NCBI RefSeq assembly: GCF_014651855.1
Contig: NZ_BMXR01000004.1
Location: forward strand, 1 to 64,000
Length of the DNA: 64,000 nucleotides
From: Saccharospirillum salsuginis
GTDB lineage: Bacteria; Pseudomonadota; Gammaproteobacteria; Pseudomonadales; Natronospirillaceae
Reading direction: 5' to 3'
The notes beneath the pieces were generated by a model. The model was not told the DNA's origin. It made no database searches and saw only the letters and a list, made by a program, of their open reading frames with translations. The stretch's first letter is position 1; the number at the start of each line of letters is the position of its first letter. This document shows positions 26,930 through 36,381 of this stretch, piece after piece. A program made the translations under genes and the position numbers.

Positions 26930-28186
26930 ATGCCAGACAGACTCTCCACCTACTGGATCTTCAACCGCCCGGTCCAGGACATGCTCGGCCTGCAACAACA
27001 GGTCAACAAGACCCAGGAGCAAATCAGCACCGGCAAACGTATCCTGACACCGGCCGACGACCCGGTCGGCGCCGCTCGCGTGCTCCAACTGAACCAGGAA
27101 GTCGCGCTCATGGACCAATACGAGCGTAACATCAACCTCCTGGACGCCCGTCTGGAGCAAGAGGAAGGCGTCCTCGGTGCGGTGGAAGACAACATCGCCC
27201 GCGTCCGCGAACTGGCCGTCAAGGCCGGTAACGCCGGCGTACTGACCGAGGCCGACCGCAATGCCATCGCCCAGGAAATCCGCGAACGACTGGATGAACT
27301 GCAGGACCTTATGAACAGTGAAGACGGCAGCGGCGAATACCTTTTCGCGGGTTTCTCCGGCCAGACCCAACCGTTCGTAAAAAGCCCCGGCGGCGGCTAC
27401 CAATACCAGGGTGACGAGGGCGTTCGCTCCCTGCAGGTCAGCCGCAACGTAAACCTGGCCTCCAGCGACAGCGGCAAAGACGTCTTCATGGACATCAAAG
27501 CCGATAAAACCAGCTTCACCGCCTACGGCAACCCGCAAAACCAGGGCAACCCACCCGGCGTGATCTCGTCCGGCATCACTGTCGACCAGGAAGCTCTGGA
27601 TAACTTCGCGCCCAACGACGCCGTAATCACCTTCGAAAATCCGCTGGATGTGGACCCGCCCGAGCAGAACTTCACCGTGCGCCGGAAATCCGACGGCCGC
27701 GTCATCAACGGCCTGGAAAACGTCGCCTACCAGCCGGGCTCACCCATCCAGTTCGGCGGCATGACCGTCAACATCGTCGGCAACCCGGCCCCGGGCGACC
27801 AGTTCGTCGTCGAAACCAGCCAGAAGCAGGGCGTGCTCACCACCTACGAAAAATTCCTGTTTGCCCTGGAAAACTACCCTCCGGGCACCGGTTTCGACGA
27901 GGTGTACGACGAAACCATGGAAACCACACTGAACAACATCGACAACACCATTGAAAACGTCTCCCAGGTCCGCGCCCGCATCGGCGCCCGCCTGAACACC
28001 TCGGAGTCGGTCGCCAACCAGCATGCCGACAACAAACTGGCCGCCAAGGAGATCAAAGCCGAAATCGAGGACCTGGACTTCGCCGGAGCCGTATCCAGGT
28101 TGCAAATGCAAAGCTTCGTATTACAGGCCGCCCAACAAAGCTTCGCCCAAACCAGCCGCCTGAGCCTGTTCGACTTCATCAGCTAG
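26930..28186 (+). CDS. flgL: Hook-filament junction protein FlgL
   Basis: A 418-residue HAP3, close to family length and not enlarged. The N-terminus has RLSTYWIFNRPVQDMLGLQQQVNKTQEQISTG, then PADDPVGAARVLQLNQE. The C-terminus has RARIGARLNTSESVANQHADN and DFAGAVSRLQMQSFVLQAAQQSF. It is separated from flgK by REP and CCCTCTCCC repeats, so it probably depends on read-through. Confidence 0.95.
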   Translation: MPDRLSTYWIFNRPVQDMLGLQQQVNKTQEQISTGKRILTPADDPVGAARVLQLNQEVALMDQYERNINLLDARLEQEEGVLGAVEDNIARVRELAVKAGNAGVLTEADRNAIAQEIRERLDELQDLMNSEDGSGEYLFAGFSGQTQPFVKSPGGGYQYQGDEGVRSLQVSRNVNLASSDSGKDVFMDIKADKTSFTAYGNPQNQGNPPGVISSGITVDQEALDNFAPNDAVITFENPLDVDPPEQNFTVRRKSDGRVINGLENVAYQPGSPIQFGGMTVNIVGNPAPGDQFVVETSQKQGVLTTYEKFLFALENYPPGTGFDEVYDETMETTLNNIDNTIENVSQVRARIGARLNTSESVANQHADNKLAAKEIKAEIEDLDFAGAVSRLQMQSFVLQAAQQSFAQTSRLSLFDFIS

Positions 28187-28190
28187 AAAC

Positions 28191-28256
28191 GTGGGAGCCA
28201 TGGTCCGCACGCGGCTCCGTACGCATGTCCTGTAGGAGCGCACGCCGTGCGCGACC
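28191..28256. repeat. REP-like composite, family B, after flgL
   Basis: GTGGGAGCCATGGTCCGCAC is followed by TGTAGGAGCGCACGCCGTGC ending GCGACC. Two heads (GTGG, GTAG) sit side by side. The GGAGCCATGGTCCGCAC variant is the same as the outer arms of the repeat at 38.7 kb. Confidence 0.75.
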
Positions 28257-28296
28257 TGATGACCGAGCCAAGTCGACTCATCCGGCCCAATTGCCC

Positions 28297-28611
28297 TCAC
28301 TCACCCCCACCAGACCCCATCTTCCCAACATCCGAATACCGCCGGGCCCGAGCACTCCGGGCTTTATGGTGCTCCTTCCGCTCACCCACCAGAGACCGAA
28401 CCAAAGCCTCACTCTCCTGCTCAAACAATGACCGATTCTCCTCAATCAACCCCTGAAGCTCGCTCAGCAACGCCTCCCGCTCCTCAGCAGGCAGGGACTC
28501 CAAAACCGCCGCACACTCCAACCGCCAGGCCGCAAACCGCTGTTCAAACACCTCAGGCCGACCCAAAATCTCAATTAAAGACGCCTTAACTGCCTCAGCC
28601 CGCGCACGCAT
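28297..28611 (-). CDS. Small helical protein, FliT/FlgN-like by shape
   Basis: A 104-residue all-helical protein on the minus strand between flgL and fliC. The start chosen (MRARAEAVKASL) has GGAGG 8 bases upstream; an ATG two codons earlier has poor spacing. The middle has PAEEREALLSELQGLIEEN, and the C-terminal helix RSLFEQESEALVRSLVGERK with basic residues resembles the last helix of FliT- and FlgN-type export chaperones. That similarity is a visual impression only. If real, it could be an extra chaperone for a large axial protein; otherwise it is a hypothetical protein. Confidence 0.6.
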   Translation of the reverse strand: MRARAEAVKASLIEILGRPEVFEQRFAAWRLECAAVLESLPAEEREALLSELQGLIEENRSLFEQESEALVRSLVGERKEHHKARSARARRYSDVGKMGSGGGE

Positions 28612-28699
28612 ACCCATAACCTCCAAAAACCACAACCTAAACAATAGCACCCATAACCACCCCAACCACAGCCCCTAACCAAAGCCACAGTCCTCAGAG

Positions 28700-28750
28700 T
28701 CCCCTCTCCCACGGGCGGTCCGACGCTTCGGGAGGGCTAGGGAGAGGGAC
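28700..28750. repeat. CCCTCTCCC repeat, family D, copy 2
   Basis: CCCCTCTCCCACGGGCGGTC continues to GGGAGGGCTAGGGAGAGGG. Two alternative stems can form with the left CCCTCTCCC. Confidence 0.7.
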
Positions 28751-28830
28751 AATCCATCCTTCCCAAATAAGACCTTGCCACCAAATCCACTAATAGCCTA
28801 AAAACCACACCCAATATTCCAAAAAACTAT

Positions 28831-28857
28831 AAAAGTTCCCCAAACCCCCGCCGCTAA
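28831..28857 (+). promoter_or_regulatory. Sigma-28 (FliA) promoter of fliC
   Basis: -35 AAAAGTTC (28831-28838), an exact 11-base spacer, and -10 GCCGCTAA (28850-28857). The -10 is identical to that of the flgM promoter. It lies 72 bases before the fliC ATG. Confidence 0.9.
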
Positions 28858-28929
28858 CAAGACTGTGAATGAGCAACATCGTTGTCGGCTCGGCCATACC
28901 GGCCCCCGGAACGACTAGGAGATGAGATC

Positions 28930-31746
28930 ATGCCTCAGATTATCAACACGAACATTGCGTCCCTGAACGCACAGCGCAACCTGAACAGTTCTCAGAGCGC
29001 AAACTCCCAGGCCCTCGAACGCCTGTCTTCCGGTCTTCGTATTAACAGCGCGAAGGACGACGCGGCGGGGCTGGCAATTTCCACCCGTTTCGAATCCCAG
29101 ACCCGGGGTCTTAACCAGGCCGTTCGTAATGCCAACGACGGTATCTCCCTGGCTCAGACTGCTGAAGGTGCCCTGGGTTCCATGACCGACAACCTGCAGC
29201 GTGTTCGTGAGCTGGCTGTACAGTCGGCTAACGCGACCAACTCCGACGATGACCGTGTGGCTTTGCAGCAGGAAGTTGAGGCTTTGGTTGCCGAGATTAG
29301 TCGGACTGCGGAGGAAACAGACTTTAACGGTCGAAATCTGTTCGATGGAAACTTCAATGGGACTTTCCAGATTGGTGCTAATGCCGGTCAGACGGTGGAC
29401 GTATCCATCGGCGAACTGACGGCTGGTAAACTTGGTGCCTCTGATCAGGTTGGTGTCAGCGCAATCGGAACCGACAGTGCAATCGGTAATGGTGATTTGT
29501 CTATCAATGGTGTTGCGATTGGTGCTTCCAAAGCGGAAGACGATACTGCATCGACCGACAATAGTGCCGCTTCGGCCATTGCCAAAGCCGCAGCGATCAA
29601 CGAATACACCGACCAGACCGGCGTGAAAGCCTTCGTCAACGAAAACACCGTTGCGGGCAGCGAGATGACCGGTGCCAACTTGAACGGAAGTGTTACCATT
29701 AATGGTGTTGACATTGAAATCGCAACGTCCACCGATACCGACTCGACTCGTGCATCTGTAACTCAGGCCATCAACGCTTTTACTGAGCAAACCGGTGTGA
29801 TCGCGGTCGATACGGGTAGCAATTCTAACGGTGTGCAGTTGGTGGCGGAAGACGGACGCAATATCCAGCTGTCTTTTGACACGGTCACAGCAGCCAGTAC
29901 CGGTCTTGGCGCTGCTGACACCTATGAAGGTGGTTACACTCTGGTATCCAATGGCGATGTCGATGAAATCACCATCGAAGGTGGCAATGGTACGGGTAAT
30001 GGTGATCTGGCCAACGCCGGTCTCGTAGCTGGTACATATGATCGCGCTGTTGCGGCTTCGGTTAGTGAGTCTCTGGCGGAAACTACCAGTGCAACTATAT
30101 TAGGTGGCGGTTCCTATGCCAATGACGTGGATTTGACCGCAAACTTTGCCACTACAAACGAGACTTCTGTGTCAGTCACAGTTGGTGATACAACTACAGA
30201 CAGTGTCTTGGCAGCCGGTTCCAAGGTTGCTGATCTGGCAGCGTCAGTAGACGGCGTTTCCGGTGTGAATGCCTGGGAAGAAGTCAGTTTGAGCATTACC
30301 GCTTCTACCTTGGTCACCGGTGACACTCTGACCTTCACTGCCGGCGGCGGTGGTGCTGCTGTAACCGCTTCTGAAGATACCGATCTGCAGTCTTTCGCGG
30401 ACGACATTAACTCGACCGACTTTTCAGGTGAGTCTATCGATGTGTCCGCCGAGTTCGACGGCACCAACATCTCTCTGACAATTCGAAACTACAGCGGCAG
30501 TGAGGTGGCATTCGCAACCAGTGCGAACGATGTCACCACCGGTGCCGGTACATTGAACGGTAACGTCGCCTCAGGCGAGCTTGCATTTACTTCGTCTGGA
30601 GGTGAAGACGTCACTGTTGCGCTTTCAGATCCTGTCACAGGCGGTGAGTTGTTTGCCGGTAATGCAGATTCCGCTGAATATACCGGTGTGAACGGCCTGG
30701 ATAATGGTGACTTGGTCATTAATGGGGTTACCATTGGTGCCGCCAAAACCATTGCCGATACAGCCAGTGCGACCAAGAGTTCAGACGGCACTGACATCAT
30801 TTCCAGTGATAAAGAACGTTCCGCGATTGCTATTGCGGCATCGATCAACGACGTTTCCAATGAAACCGGGGTGGAAGCGATAGTGGAAGAGACCACAGTC
30901 GTTGGGGGTGATGGTTCTAATGTCGGTGCGCTCGATGGTACCGGTGACTTCGAGGTCGGTGATGAGGGTGCTATCTATATCAACGGCGTTAGCGTTGGGA
31001 CAGTGACCTTGCAAGCGGATGGCAATGGAGACATCGACACCGACAGGGCTCGCGCTGATGCGTTGAATCTAATTAATCAGACTTCCGGTAAAACGGGTGT
31101 GACTGCAGAAGACAATGGTGTGTCTTTGACACTGACGGCTGCGGATGGTCGTAACCTGTCTGTCGCCATTGATGACCGCGCAGGTTCGGATGCCTCCGTA
31201 GGTGCGATGTTCGGTCTGGACGCCGCTCAGGATGGTATTGGTGAAGCGACGTTCGGCGAAGCGGCAGGTAGCACTACAGTCAGCGCAGAAGGTCAAGCCT
31301 ATGAAACCACTTATGGCACCATTCGTCTGGAAAGTGCTGGCAAGTTCACCGTAGGCGGTGGTTCTAACGGCAACGACGAAGTGGAAGCCCTGGGTCTACG
31401 AACCGGCACATTCGGTGGCGGCGAAGACGGCCAGTTCCTGAAGGATGTGGACATCTCCACATTCGAAGGCGCTCAGGCCGCAATCACAGCCATCGATAAC
31501 GCCTTAAACACCGTAACTGGCCAGCGCGCCGAACTCGGTGCCTTGCAAAACCGCTTTGAGTCCACGGTCAGCAACCTTCAGATTACCTCTGAAAACCTGA
31601 CTGCTGCGAACTCCCGAATCCGGGATGCGGACTTTGCGGCCGAGACCGCTGAGCTGTCACGGACCCAGGTGCTGCAGCAGGCTGGTATTTCTATCCTGGC
31701 GCAGGCCAACCAGCGTCCGCAGCAGGTGTTGTCACTGCTGGGTTAA
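28930..31746 (+). CDS. fliC: Giant flagellin FliC
   Basis: A filament subunit of 938 residues, about twice the usual size. The D0/D1 ends are canonical: MPQIINTNIASLNAQRNLN, LSSGLRINSAKDDAAGLAIS and NANDGISLAQTAEGAL at the N-terminus, and TGQRAELGALQNRFESTVSNL, ENLTAANSRIRDADFA and ILAQANQRPQQVLSLLG at the C-terminus. The surface region (about 180-840) contains two related modules of the flagellin hook IN-motif type (about 183-325 and 587-747; GDLSINGVAIG and GDLVINGVTIG) around a roughly 260-residue Ser/Thr/Gly/Asp-rich beta insert. The ATG has AGGAGATGAGATC upstream. Codons look relaxed towards T-ending forms, as expected for high expression. It is driven by sigma-28. Confidence 0.97.
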   Translation: MPQIINTNIASLNAQRNLNSSQSANSQALERLSSGLRINSAKDDAAGLAISTRFESQTRGLNQAVRNANDGISLAQTAEGALGSMTDNLQRVRELAVQSANATNSDDDRVALQQEVEALVAEISRTAEETDFNGRNLFDGNFNGTFQIGANAGQTVDVSIGELTAGKLGASDQVGVSAIGTDSAIGNGDLSINGVAIGASKAEDDTASTDNSAASAIAKAAAINEYTDQTGVKAFVNENTVAGSEMTGANLNGSVTINGVDIEIATSTDTDSTRASVTQAINAFTEQTGVIAVDTGSNSNGVQLVAEDGRNIQLSFDTVTAASTGLGAADTYEGGYTLVSNGDVDEITIEGGNGTGNGDLANAGLVAGTYDRAVAASVSESLAETTSATILGGGSYANDVDLTANFATTNETSVSVTVGDTTTDSVLAAGSKVADLAASVDGVSGVNAWEEVSLSITASTLVTGDTLTFTAGGGGAAVTASEDTDLQSFADDINSTDFSGESIDVSAEFDGTNISLTIRNYSGSEVAFATSANDVTTGAGTLNGNVASGELAFTSSGGEDVTVALSDPVTGGELFAGNADSAEYTGVNGLDNGDLVINGVTIGAAKTIADTASATKSSDGTDIISSDKERSAIAIAASINDVSNETGVEAIVEETTVVGGDGSNVGALDGTGDFEVGDEGAIYINGVSVGTVTLQADGNGDIDTDRARADALNLINQTSGKTGVTAEDNGVSLTLTAADGRNLSVAIDDRAGSDASVGAMFGLDAAQDGIGEATFGEAAGSTTVSAEGQAYETTYGTIRLESAGKFTVGGGSNGNDEVEALGLRTGTFGGGEDGQFLKDVDISTFEGAQAAITAIDNALNTVTGQRAELGALQNRFESTVSNLQITSENLTAANSRIRDADFAAETAELSRTQVLQQAGISILAQANQRPQQVLSLLG

Positions 31747-31752
31747 TAAGAC

Positions 31753-31806
31753 TTTCCCTCTCCCTAACCCTCTCCCAGTGGGAGAGGGGACTTTCCGGGA
31801 GAGGGG
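31753..31806. repeat. CCCTCTCCC repeat, family D, copy 3; likely fliC 3' hairpin
   Basis: A perfect 9-base stem CCCTCTCCC / GGGAGAGGG with loop AGT (31768-31788), preceded by CCCTCTCCCTAA and followed by GGGAGAGGGG. It lies 21 bases after the fliC stop and may act as the transcript end or stabiliser. No T-run is present. Confidence 0.72.
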
Positions 31807-31845
31807 ATTCAGAGTTCTTTAACCCAGGGTGATTGGAGGTGTGCT

Positions 31846-32274
31846 ATGAGTGACTTGAGCATCCATCAAGCCTCGTACAGTCCGAAATCGGAGCGATCCG
31901 AGTCTCGGGCGGCACCCGCTGAAACCAAAGTCGGCAAAACCTTGCCGGATAGCGGAGTCAGTGCGGTAAATGAGGCGTCGCTGAAGTCGGCCAGCCTCTA
32001 CACCAGAGCCCAGGAAGAACAGACCGGCACTGCCGGTCAGGCTTCACGAGCCGAGGCGTTGGAGCAGGCCGTGGCCAAGCTGAACGATTACGTTCAGAAT
32101 ACGGAGCGCAAGCTGAACTTCCAGTTGGACGAGGAGGCGGGACTGACCATCATTCGGGTGTACGACAAGCAGTCCGAGGAGTTGATTCGCCAAATCCCCA
32201 GCGAGGAAGCCGTATCGTTGGCCCAGAAATTGAATCAGGAAGAGCCATTGATGTTGTTTTCCGCTCAGGTGTAG
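31846..32274 (+). CDS. flaG: Flagellar protein FlaG
   Basis: A 142-residue FlaG-family protein. The N-terminal half is polar and variable. The conserved C-terminal domain (about 75-140) shows LNDYVQNTERKLNFQLDEEAG, IIRVYDKQSEELIRQIPSEEAVSLAQKL. FlaG affects filament length in polar-flagellated bacteria. It sits in the usual fliC-flaG-fliD order. TTGGAGGTG precedes the ATG. Confidence 0.92.
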   Translation: MSDLSIHQASYSPKSERSESRAAPAETKVGKTLPDSGVSAVNEASLKSASLYTRAQEEQTGTAGQASRAEALEQAVAKLNDYVQNTERKLNFQLDEEAGLTIIRVYDKQSEELIRQIPSEEAVSLAQKLNQEEPLMLFSAQV

Positions 32275-32434
32275 CGATCGGGTCGATTCGATCGGCTCGC
32301 TGTCAAAACTCTGACAGGCGAACAACAGTCCGTTACAGACAGGGTATCAAGTGTTGTCGGCCCCGGCCGATACACGGGATATCCTGTCGTTGTTTTGGGG
32401 TGTCCCGAAACCGACCACTTTAACGGGTGAGACC

Positions 32435-35400
32435 ATGGCAAGCATTGAATCCCTGGGCATTGGGTCCGGTCTATTAACATCGGATCTAGTCGATCAAATC
32501 ATCGCCGCCGAGCGCGAAGCGACCGACCTTCGGTTAGATCGTCGCGAAGCCGAGGTGGAATCGAAGATCACCGCCTATGGTGAAATCCGCAACGTGCTGG
32601 GCAATGTTCAGAGTGCGGCCGCCGGTCTTTCCTCGTCGAACCTCATCCAGGGCACCACCGCCACCAGCAGCGACGAAAGCGCGCTGACCGCCACCACCAA
32701 TTCCACGGCGGACCCGGGCAACTACCGGGTGGCCGTCGACCAGGTGGCCAGTTCCCATACCCTGGCCTCCAAGGCGTACAACTCCGTCAGCGATACCGTC
32801 GGTACCGGTACCCTGACGTTCAAGCTCGGCACCACCAGTTATGATAGCGGCACCGGCGATTACACCGGTTTCGAGCAGGATGCCGACTATACACCGGTCA
32901 GCATCGATATTACGTCCGAGAACAACACCCTGTCCGGCATTCGCGACTCCATCAATAAAGACGTCGAAGGTGTGACCGCCAGCATCGTCTACGATGGCAG
33001 CGGGTATCGTCTGTTGCTGACCAGTGACGAGACGGGCGATTCCAGCAGCATGGAAATCACCGCCAGCGGAGACGCGGGCCTTCAAGGCCTGGCCTACAAT
33101 GCGGCACAGAACGACCCGGCCTCCAACATGACCGAAACCCAGCGTGGTGAAGACGCCATTCTGCGGGTGAATGGCCTGGAAATCCGCTCAGAGAGCAATC
33201 AGGTCGATGAGGTGATCAAGGGCGTTACGCTGAACGCCAACCAGGTGACTGACGGCACCGTCAATCTAAACGTCAGCCGCAACACCGGCAGCGTGGCGGA
33301 CAAAATGGAAGCCTTTGTCGAAGCCTACAACCAGTTCCGCACCGTTTACGACGAAGTGAACAAATTCGACCCGGAAGAGCAGGTGGCGGGTCTTCTGTTG
33401 GGGGATTCCACCCTGCGTTCGGTCTATTCCCAGGTACGCGGCAGTCTGAACGCCATCGTGGAAGGGTTGACCGGGGCCGACTTCCGCAGCCTGACCGACG
33501 TCGGCCTGGAGACGGACCAGAACGACGGCTTCAAGCTGACCTTCAATCGCACCGAATTCGAAGCCGCCCTGAACGCCAATGCGGATGCTATGGCGGGCCT
33601 GCTGGCCAACCAGCAGACTCCGACGGATAGCCAGATTCGCTACGTCACCCAGAGCGACAAGACCCAGCCCGGCACCTACGACATCAACATCGAGCAGGCG
33701 GCCACCCAGGCCACCTGGAGCGGCTTGAGCTCCGATGCCCTGGCGTTCGGGTCCGACCTGGTTATCGGTGGCAGTAACGACGAATTTTCCCTGGAGCTGA
33801 ACGGCACCAGCCGGACGGTCAATCTGGAGCAGGGCAGTTACAGCACCGGCGACGACCTGGCGTTGATGATCCAGAATTCGGTGAACAGCGCGTTCGAGGG
33901 GACCGGCCAGACCGCGACCATCAATTTCGATGCGGCCAATCAATCGCTGTCCATCGTATCGTCCAAGTTCGGGTCGGCATCGACCGTGAACATTTCCGGC
34001 GTGGATGCGACCCTGGCGGATACGCTCGGCCTGGCACCGGCCGGCCAGGGGCAGGTCAGTGGTCAGTATTTCAGTAGCTTAAGCGATGCCGGTTTCGGCG
34101 CGACCACCTTGCCGGGTACACAGGCGGTCAGTGAAGACCAGGGCATCGATTTCAGTACGAATACGGTCTCCTTCGACATGACCCTGGGCGGAACCGCCGC
34201 CGATGGCACCCACACCATTACTTTGGATGAAGACTGGGCCGATGTTCTCGATACCGATGGCAATGTCTCCGTCGACCGGGATCGGGAAGATGTTCTGACC
34301 TATATTCAATCGGAATTGAACAACGCCGGCTTGAACGGCGTTGTCAGCGCCGAGTTCAACAGCGCCAACCGACTGGTCTTCTCGACTGATCCGGCGGCTG
34401 GCTCCCAGAGCATCACCCTGTCCAACATCAATGCCACGGGTGTCGATTATCTGGGCCTGCAAGCCGGCGGCGGCAATTCAGGCGTGACCCTCTCCAGCGA
34501 TGCCGAATTCAGTCTGAGCTATTCCAACCGCTTGTCGGATGTGACCTCCGGCACCATCGCGGTGCCGGCGGGCACCTACGAGACCGGCGCGGATTTGGCG
34601 GCGGCCATCCAGTCGCAAGTCAATGCCGATGCGGCGGTGGCGGCTGGTGCCGCTGGCGCCACGACGACCAAAGGATCTCGAGACCTCACCAATCCGATCG
34701 ACTTCACCAGTGATCCAGCCCAATTTCAATTAAATTTAAATGGAAGCGATCATACCGTCGACGTTACAGCGAACGGAGTGGACAATCTGGATAGCATCCA
34801 GCAAGCGATTGATGCCGAATTGGGTGCAGGTGTCGTGACTGCGTCGCTGGATTCCGGCGGCTTGGTTCTGACTACGGATGCTACCGGCTCAACCGAACAA
34901 CTGGAAATCACCAAAGACGGCCTGGGCGCCACAACGGCGGCCGGTTCGGTGGATCTCTCGACGGGTGTCGATTTCAGCGCCAGCCCGGCCAATTTCAGCC
35001 TGACCGTTGACGGGGTCGACATCGACGTCACCGTTGACGGTGACGGCACCCAGGGCAGCAATGATGCCGAATCCAACCTGGCGGCGATTCAGCAGGCGCT
35101 GGATACCGCCTTGACCTCCGCTGGTGGTGGTGGTGAATTCCAGGCCGGCGACGTCGTTGCCCGGCTGGACGCCGGCAATCAGCTGTATTTCGAGACCCTC
35201 TCCAAGAACGGCGTCAAAACCGAATCCACTTTCGGGGCCGATGCCTCGATCGAGTTGAAGAATACCGACGCCAATGCCCAGTCTGTGCTGGGGCTGGCGG
35301 ACCAGGGGCCGAACATCAACGGTGCCGATGAATTCGGCCTCGCGCTGGGCAGCTACCAGGGCGTCGACGCCGATTCAACGGTCAGCTACGAACAGAACGA

Positions 35401-36337
35401 CGACGGCAACGGCCGCTTCGTGGTCAGCTTCGGTAACGATACTCAGGTCGAGTTCACGGCCGTCAATACCGTGGCCGCCGCTCAACTCGGGTTTGGCCTG
35501 CCGACCGGTTCCGAATCCGACCCGGAACGCGGGCAGGATGTCAAAGGCACCATCAACGGCGTCGAAGCCACCGGCAGCGGGCAGTATCTGACCGCCCGCG
35601 AAGGCAGCGAAGCGGCGACTAATGGTTACCTGCTGGGCGGCCCGGGCGCTGACTTCACCAGCCCGGTGACCATCGACAACAGCAACGACAACATGACGGT
35701 CGTGATCGACGGTACCGAATCCGGCACCATCACCCTGGACGCCGGCGTCTACACCACCGGTGACGCCCTGGCCGCCGAGTTGAAAAAGCAGATCAATGCG
35801 GACGCGACCCTGCAGGCCGCTGGCAAATCGGTGGATGTGCAATACGATGAAGACACCAATGTCTTCGGGATCTTCTCGGTAAGTAAGGGCAAGGAATCCA
35901 CCGTACGGGTGTCCGCCATCGACACCGCCGCCATCGACGTATTCGGCATGACCACCTCCACCCAAGGGGTAGACGGCAAAGAGGCCGAGGGCGAACCGGA
36001 TCCAGCGGCCGGTCTGATGCTGCGCGTGACCGGCTCCAAAACCGGCGACCGGGGTAGTATTACTCTGGTGGAGGGTATTTTCGCGAAGATGGACAAGACC
36101 CTGGATAGCATCCTGGGGTCAAACGGCCTGGTTACTCGTCGCGAAGAAGCGTTGGAAGACAATGCCGACGACATCAAGGAAGACCGCAGTGATCTGGATG
36201 CGCGCATTGCGGCGATGGAAGCCCGGCTGAAAAGCAAGTTCCTCTACAACGACAAGATCATCAGTCAACTGAAATCGACCGAGGATTTCCTGACCCAGCA
36301 GTTCGAGGCCCTGGCTGCTGCGAACAGTAAGAAATAG
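32435..36337 (+). CDS. fliD: Giant flagellar cap protein FliD
   Basis: A filament cap of 1300 residues against about 450-650 in most bacteria. The N-terminus has IESLGIGSGLLTSDLVDQIIAAE, and the C-terminus SILGSNGLVTRREEALEDNADDI with the coiled DLDARIAAMEARLKSKFL. Between lie repeated beta modules. One type recurs near residues 448, 690 and 1085 (GTITLDAGVYTTGDALAAEL in the last). Another forms a tandem pair at about 750-830 and 838-950 (IDFTSDPAQFQLNLNG and VDFSASPANFSLTVDG). The start is the ATG before ASIESLG; the longer frame upstream is not family-like. As the cap must refold the giant flagellin, matched enlargement is notable. Confidence 0.95.
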   Translation: MASIESLGIGSGLLTSDLVDQIIAAEREATDLRLDRREAEVESKITAYGEIRNVLGNVQSAAAGLSSSNLIQGTTATSSDESALTATTNSTADPGNYRVAVDQVASSHTLASKAYNSVSDTVGTGTLTFKLGTTSYDSGTGDYTGFEQDADYTPVSIDITSENNTLSGIRDSINKDVEGVTASIVYDGSGYRLLLTSDETGDSSSMEITASGDAGLQGLAYNAAQNDPASNMTETQRGEDAILRVNGLEIRSESNQVDEVIKGVTLNANQVTDGTVNLNVSRNTGSVADKMEAFVEAYNQFRTVYDEVNKFDPEEQVAGLLLGDSTLRSVYSQVRGSLNAIVEGLTGADFRSLTDVGLETDQNDGFKLTFNRTEFEAALNANADAMAGLLANQQTPTDSQIRYVTQSDKTQPGTYDINIEQAATQATWSGLSSDALAFGSDLVIGGSNDEFSLELNGTSRTVNLEQGSYSTGDDLALMIQNSVNSAFEGTGQTATINFDAANQSLSIVSSKFGSASTVNISGVDATLADTLGLAPAGQGQVSGQYFSSLSDAGFGATTLPGTQAVSEDQGIDFSTNTVSFDMTLGGTAADGTHTITLDEDWADVLDTDGNVSVDRDREDVLTYIQSELNNAGLNGVVSAEFNSANRLVFSTDPAAGSQSITLSNINATGVDYLGLQAGGGNSGVTLSSDAEFSLSYSNRLSDVTSGTIAVPAGTYETGADLAAAIQSQVNADAAVAAGAAGATTTKGSRDLTNPIDFTSDPAQFQLNLNGSDHTVDVTANGVDNLDSIQQAIDAELGAGVVTASLDSGGLVLTTDATGSTEQLEITKDGLGATTAAGSVDLSTGVDFSASPANFSLTVDGVDIDVTVDGDGTQGSNDAESNLAAIQQALDTALTSAGGGGEFQAGDVVARLDAGNQLYFETLSKNGVKTESTFGADASIELKNTDANAQSVLGLADQGPNINGADEFGLALGSYQGVDADSTVSYEQNDDGNGRFVVSFGNDTQVEFTAVNTVAAAQLGFGLPTGSESDPERGQDVKGTINGVEATGSGQYLTAREGSEAATNGYLLGGPGADFTSPVTIDNSNDNMTVVIDGTESGTITLDAGVYTTGDALAAELKKQINADATLQAAGKSVDVQYDEDTNVFGIFSVSKGKESTVRVSAIDTAAIDVFGMTTSTQGVDGKEAEGEPDPAAGLMLRVTGSKTGDRGSITLVEGIFAKMDKTLDSILGSNGLVTRREEALEDNADDIKEDRSDLDARIAAMEARLKSKFLYNDKIISQLKSTEDFLTQQFEALAAANSKK

Positions 36338-36381
36338 CGACAACCAGGACCCACCATAGGCGCCGAGCGCGAGCGCATTAC

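Larger units (their letters stand above)
28612..28929. other. fliC upstream region
   Basis: This 318-base gap between the small minus-strand gene and fliC holds a CCCTCTCCC repeat (28700-28750), then an A/C-rich tract and the sigma-28 promoter at 28831-28857. The 72 bases after the promoter form the fliC leader. I see no other gene. Confidence 0.75.
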
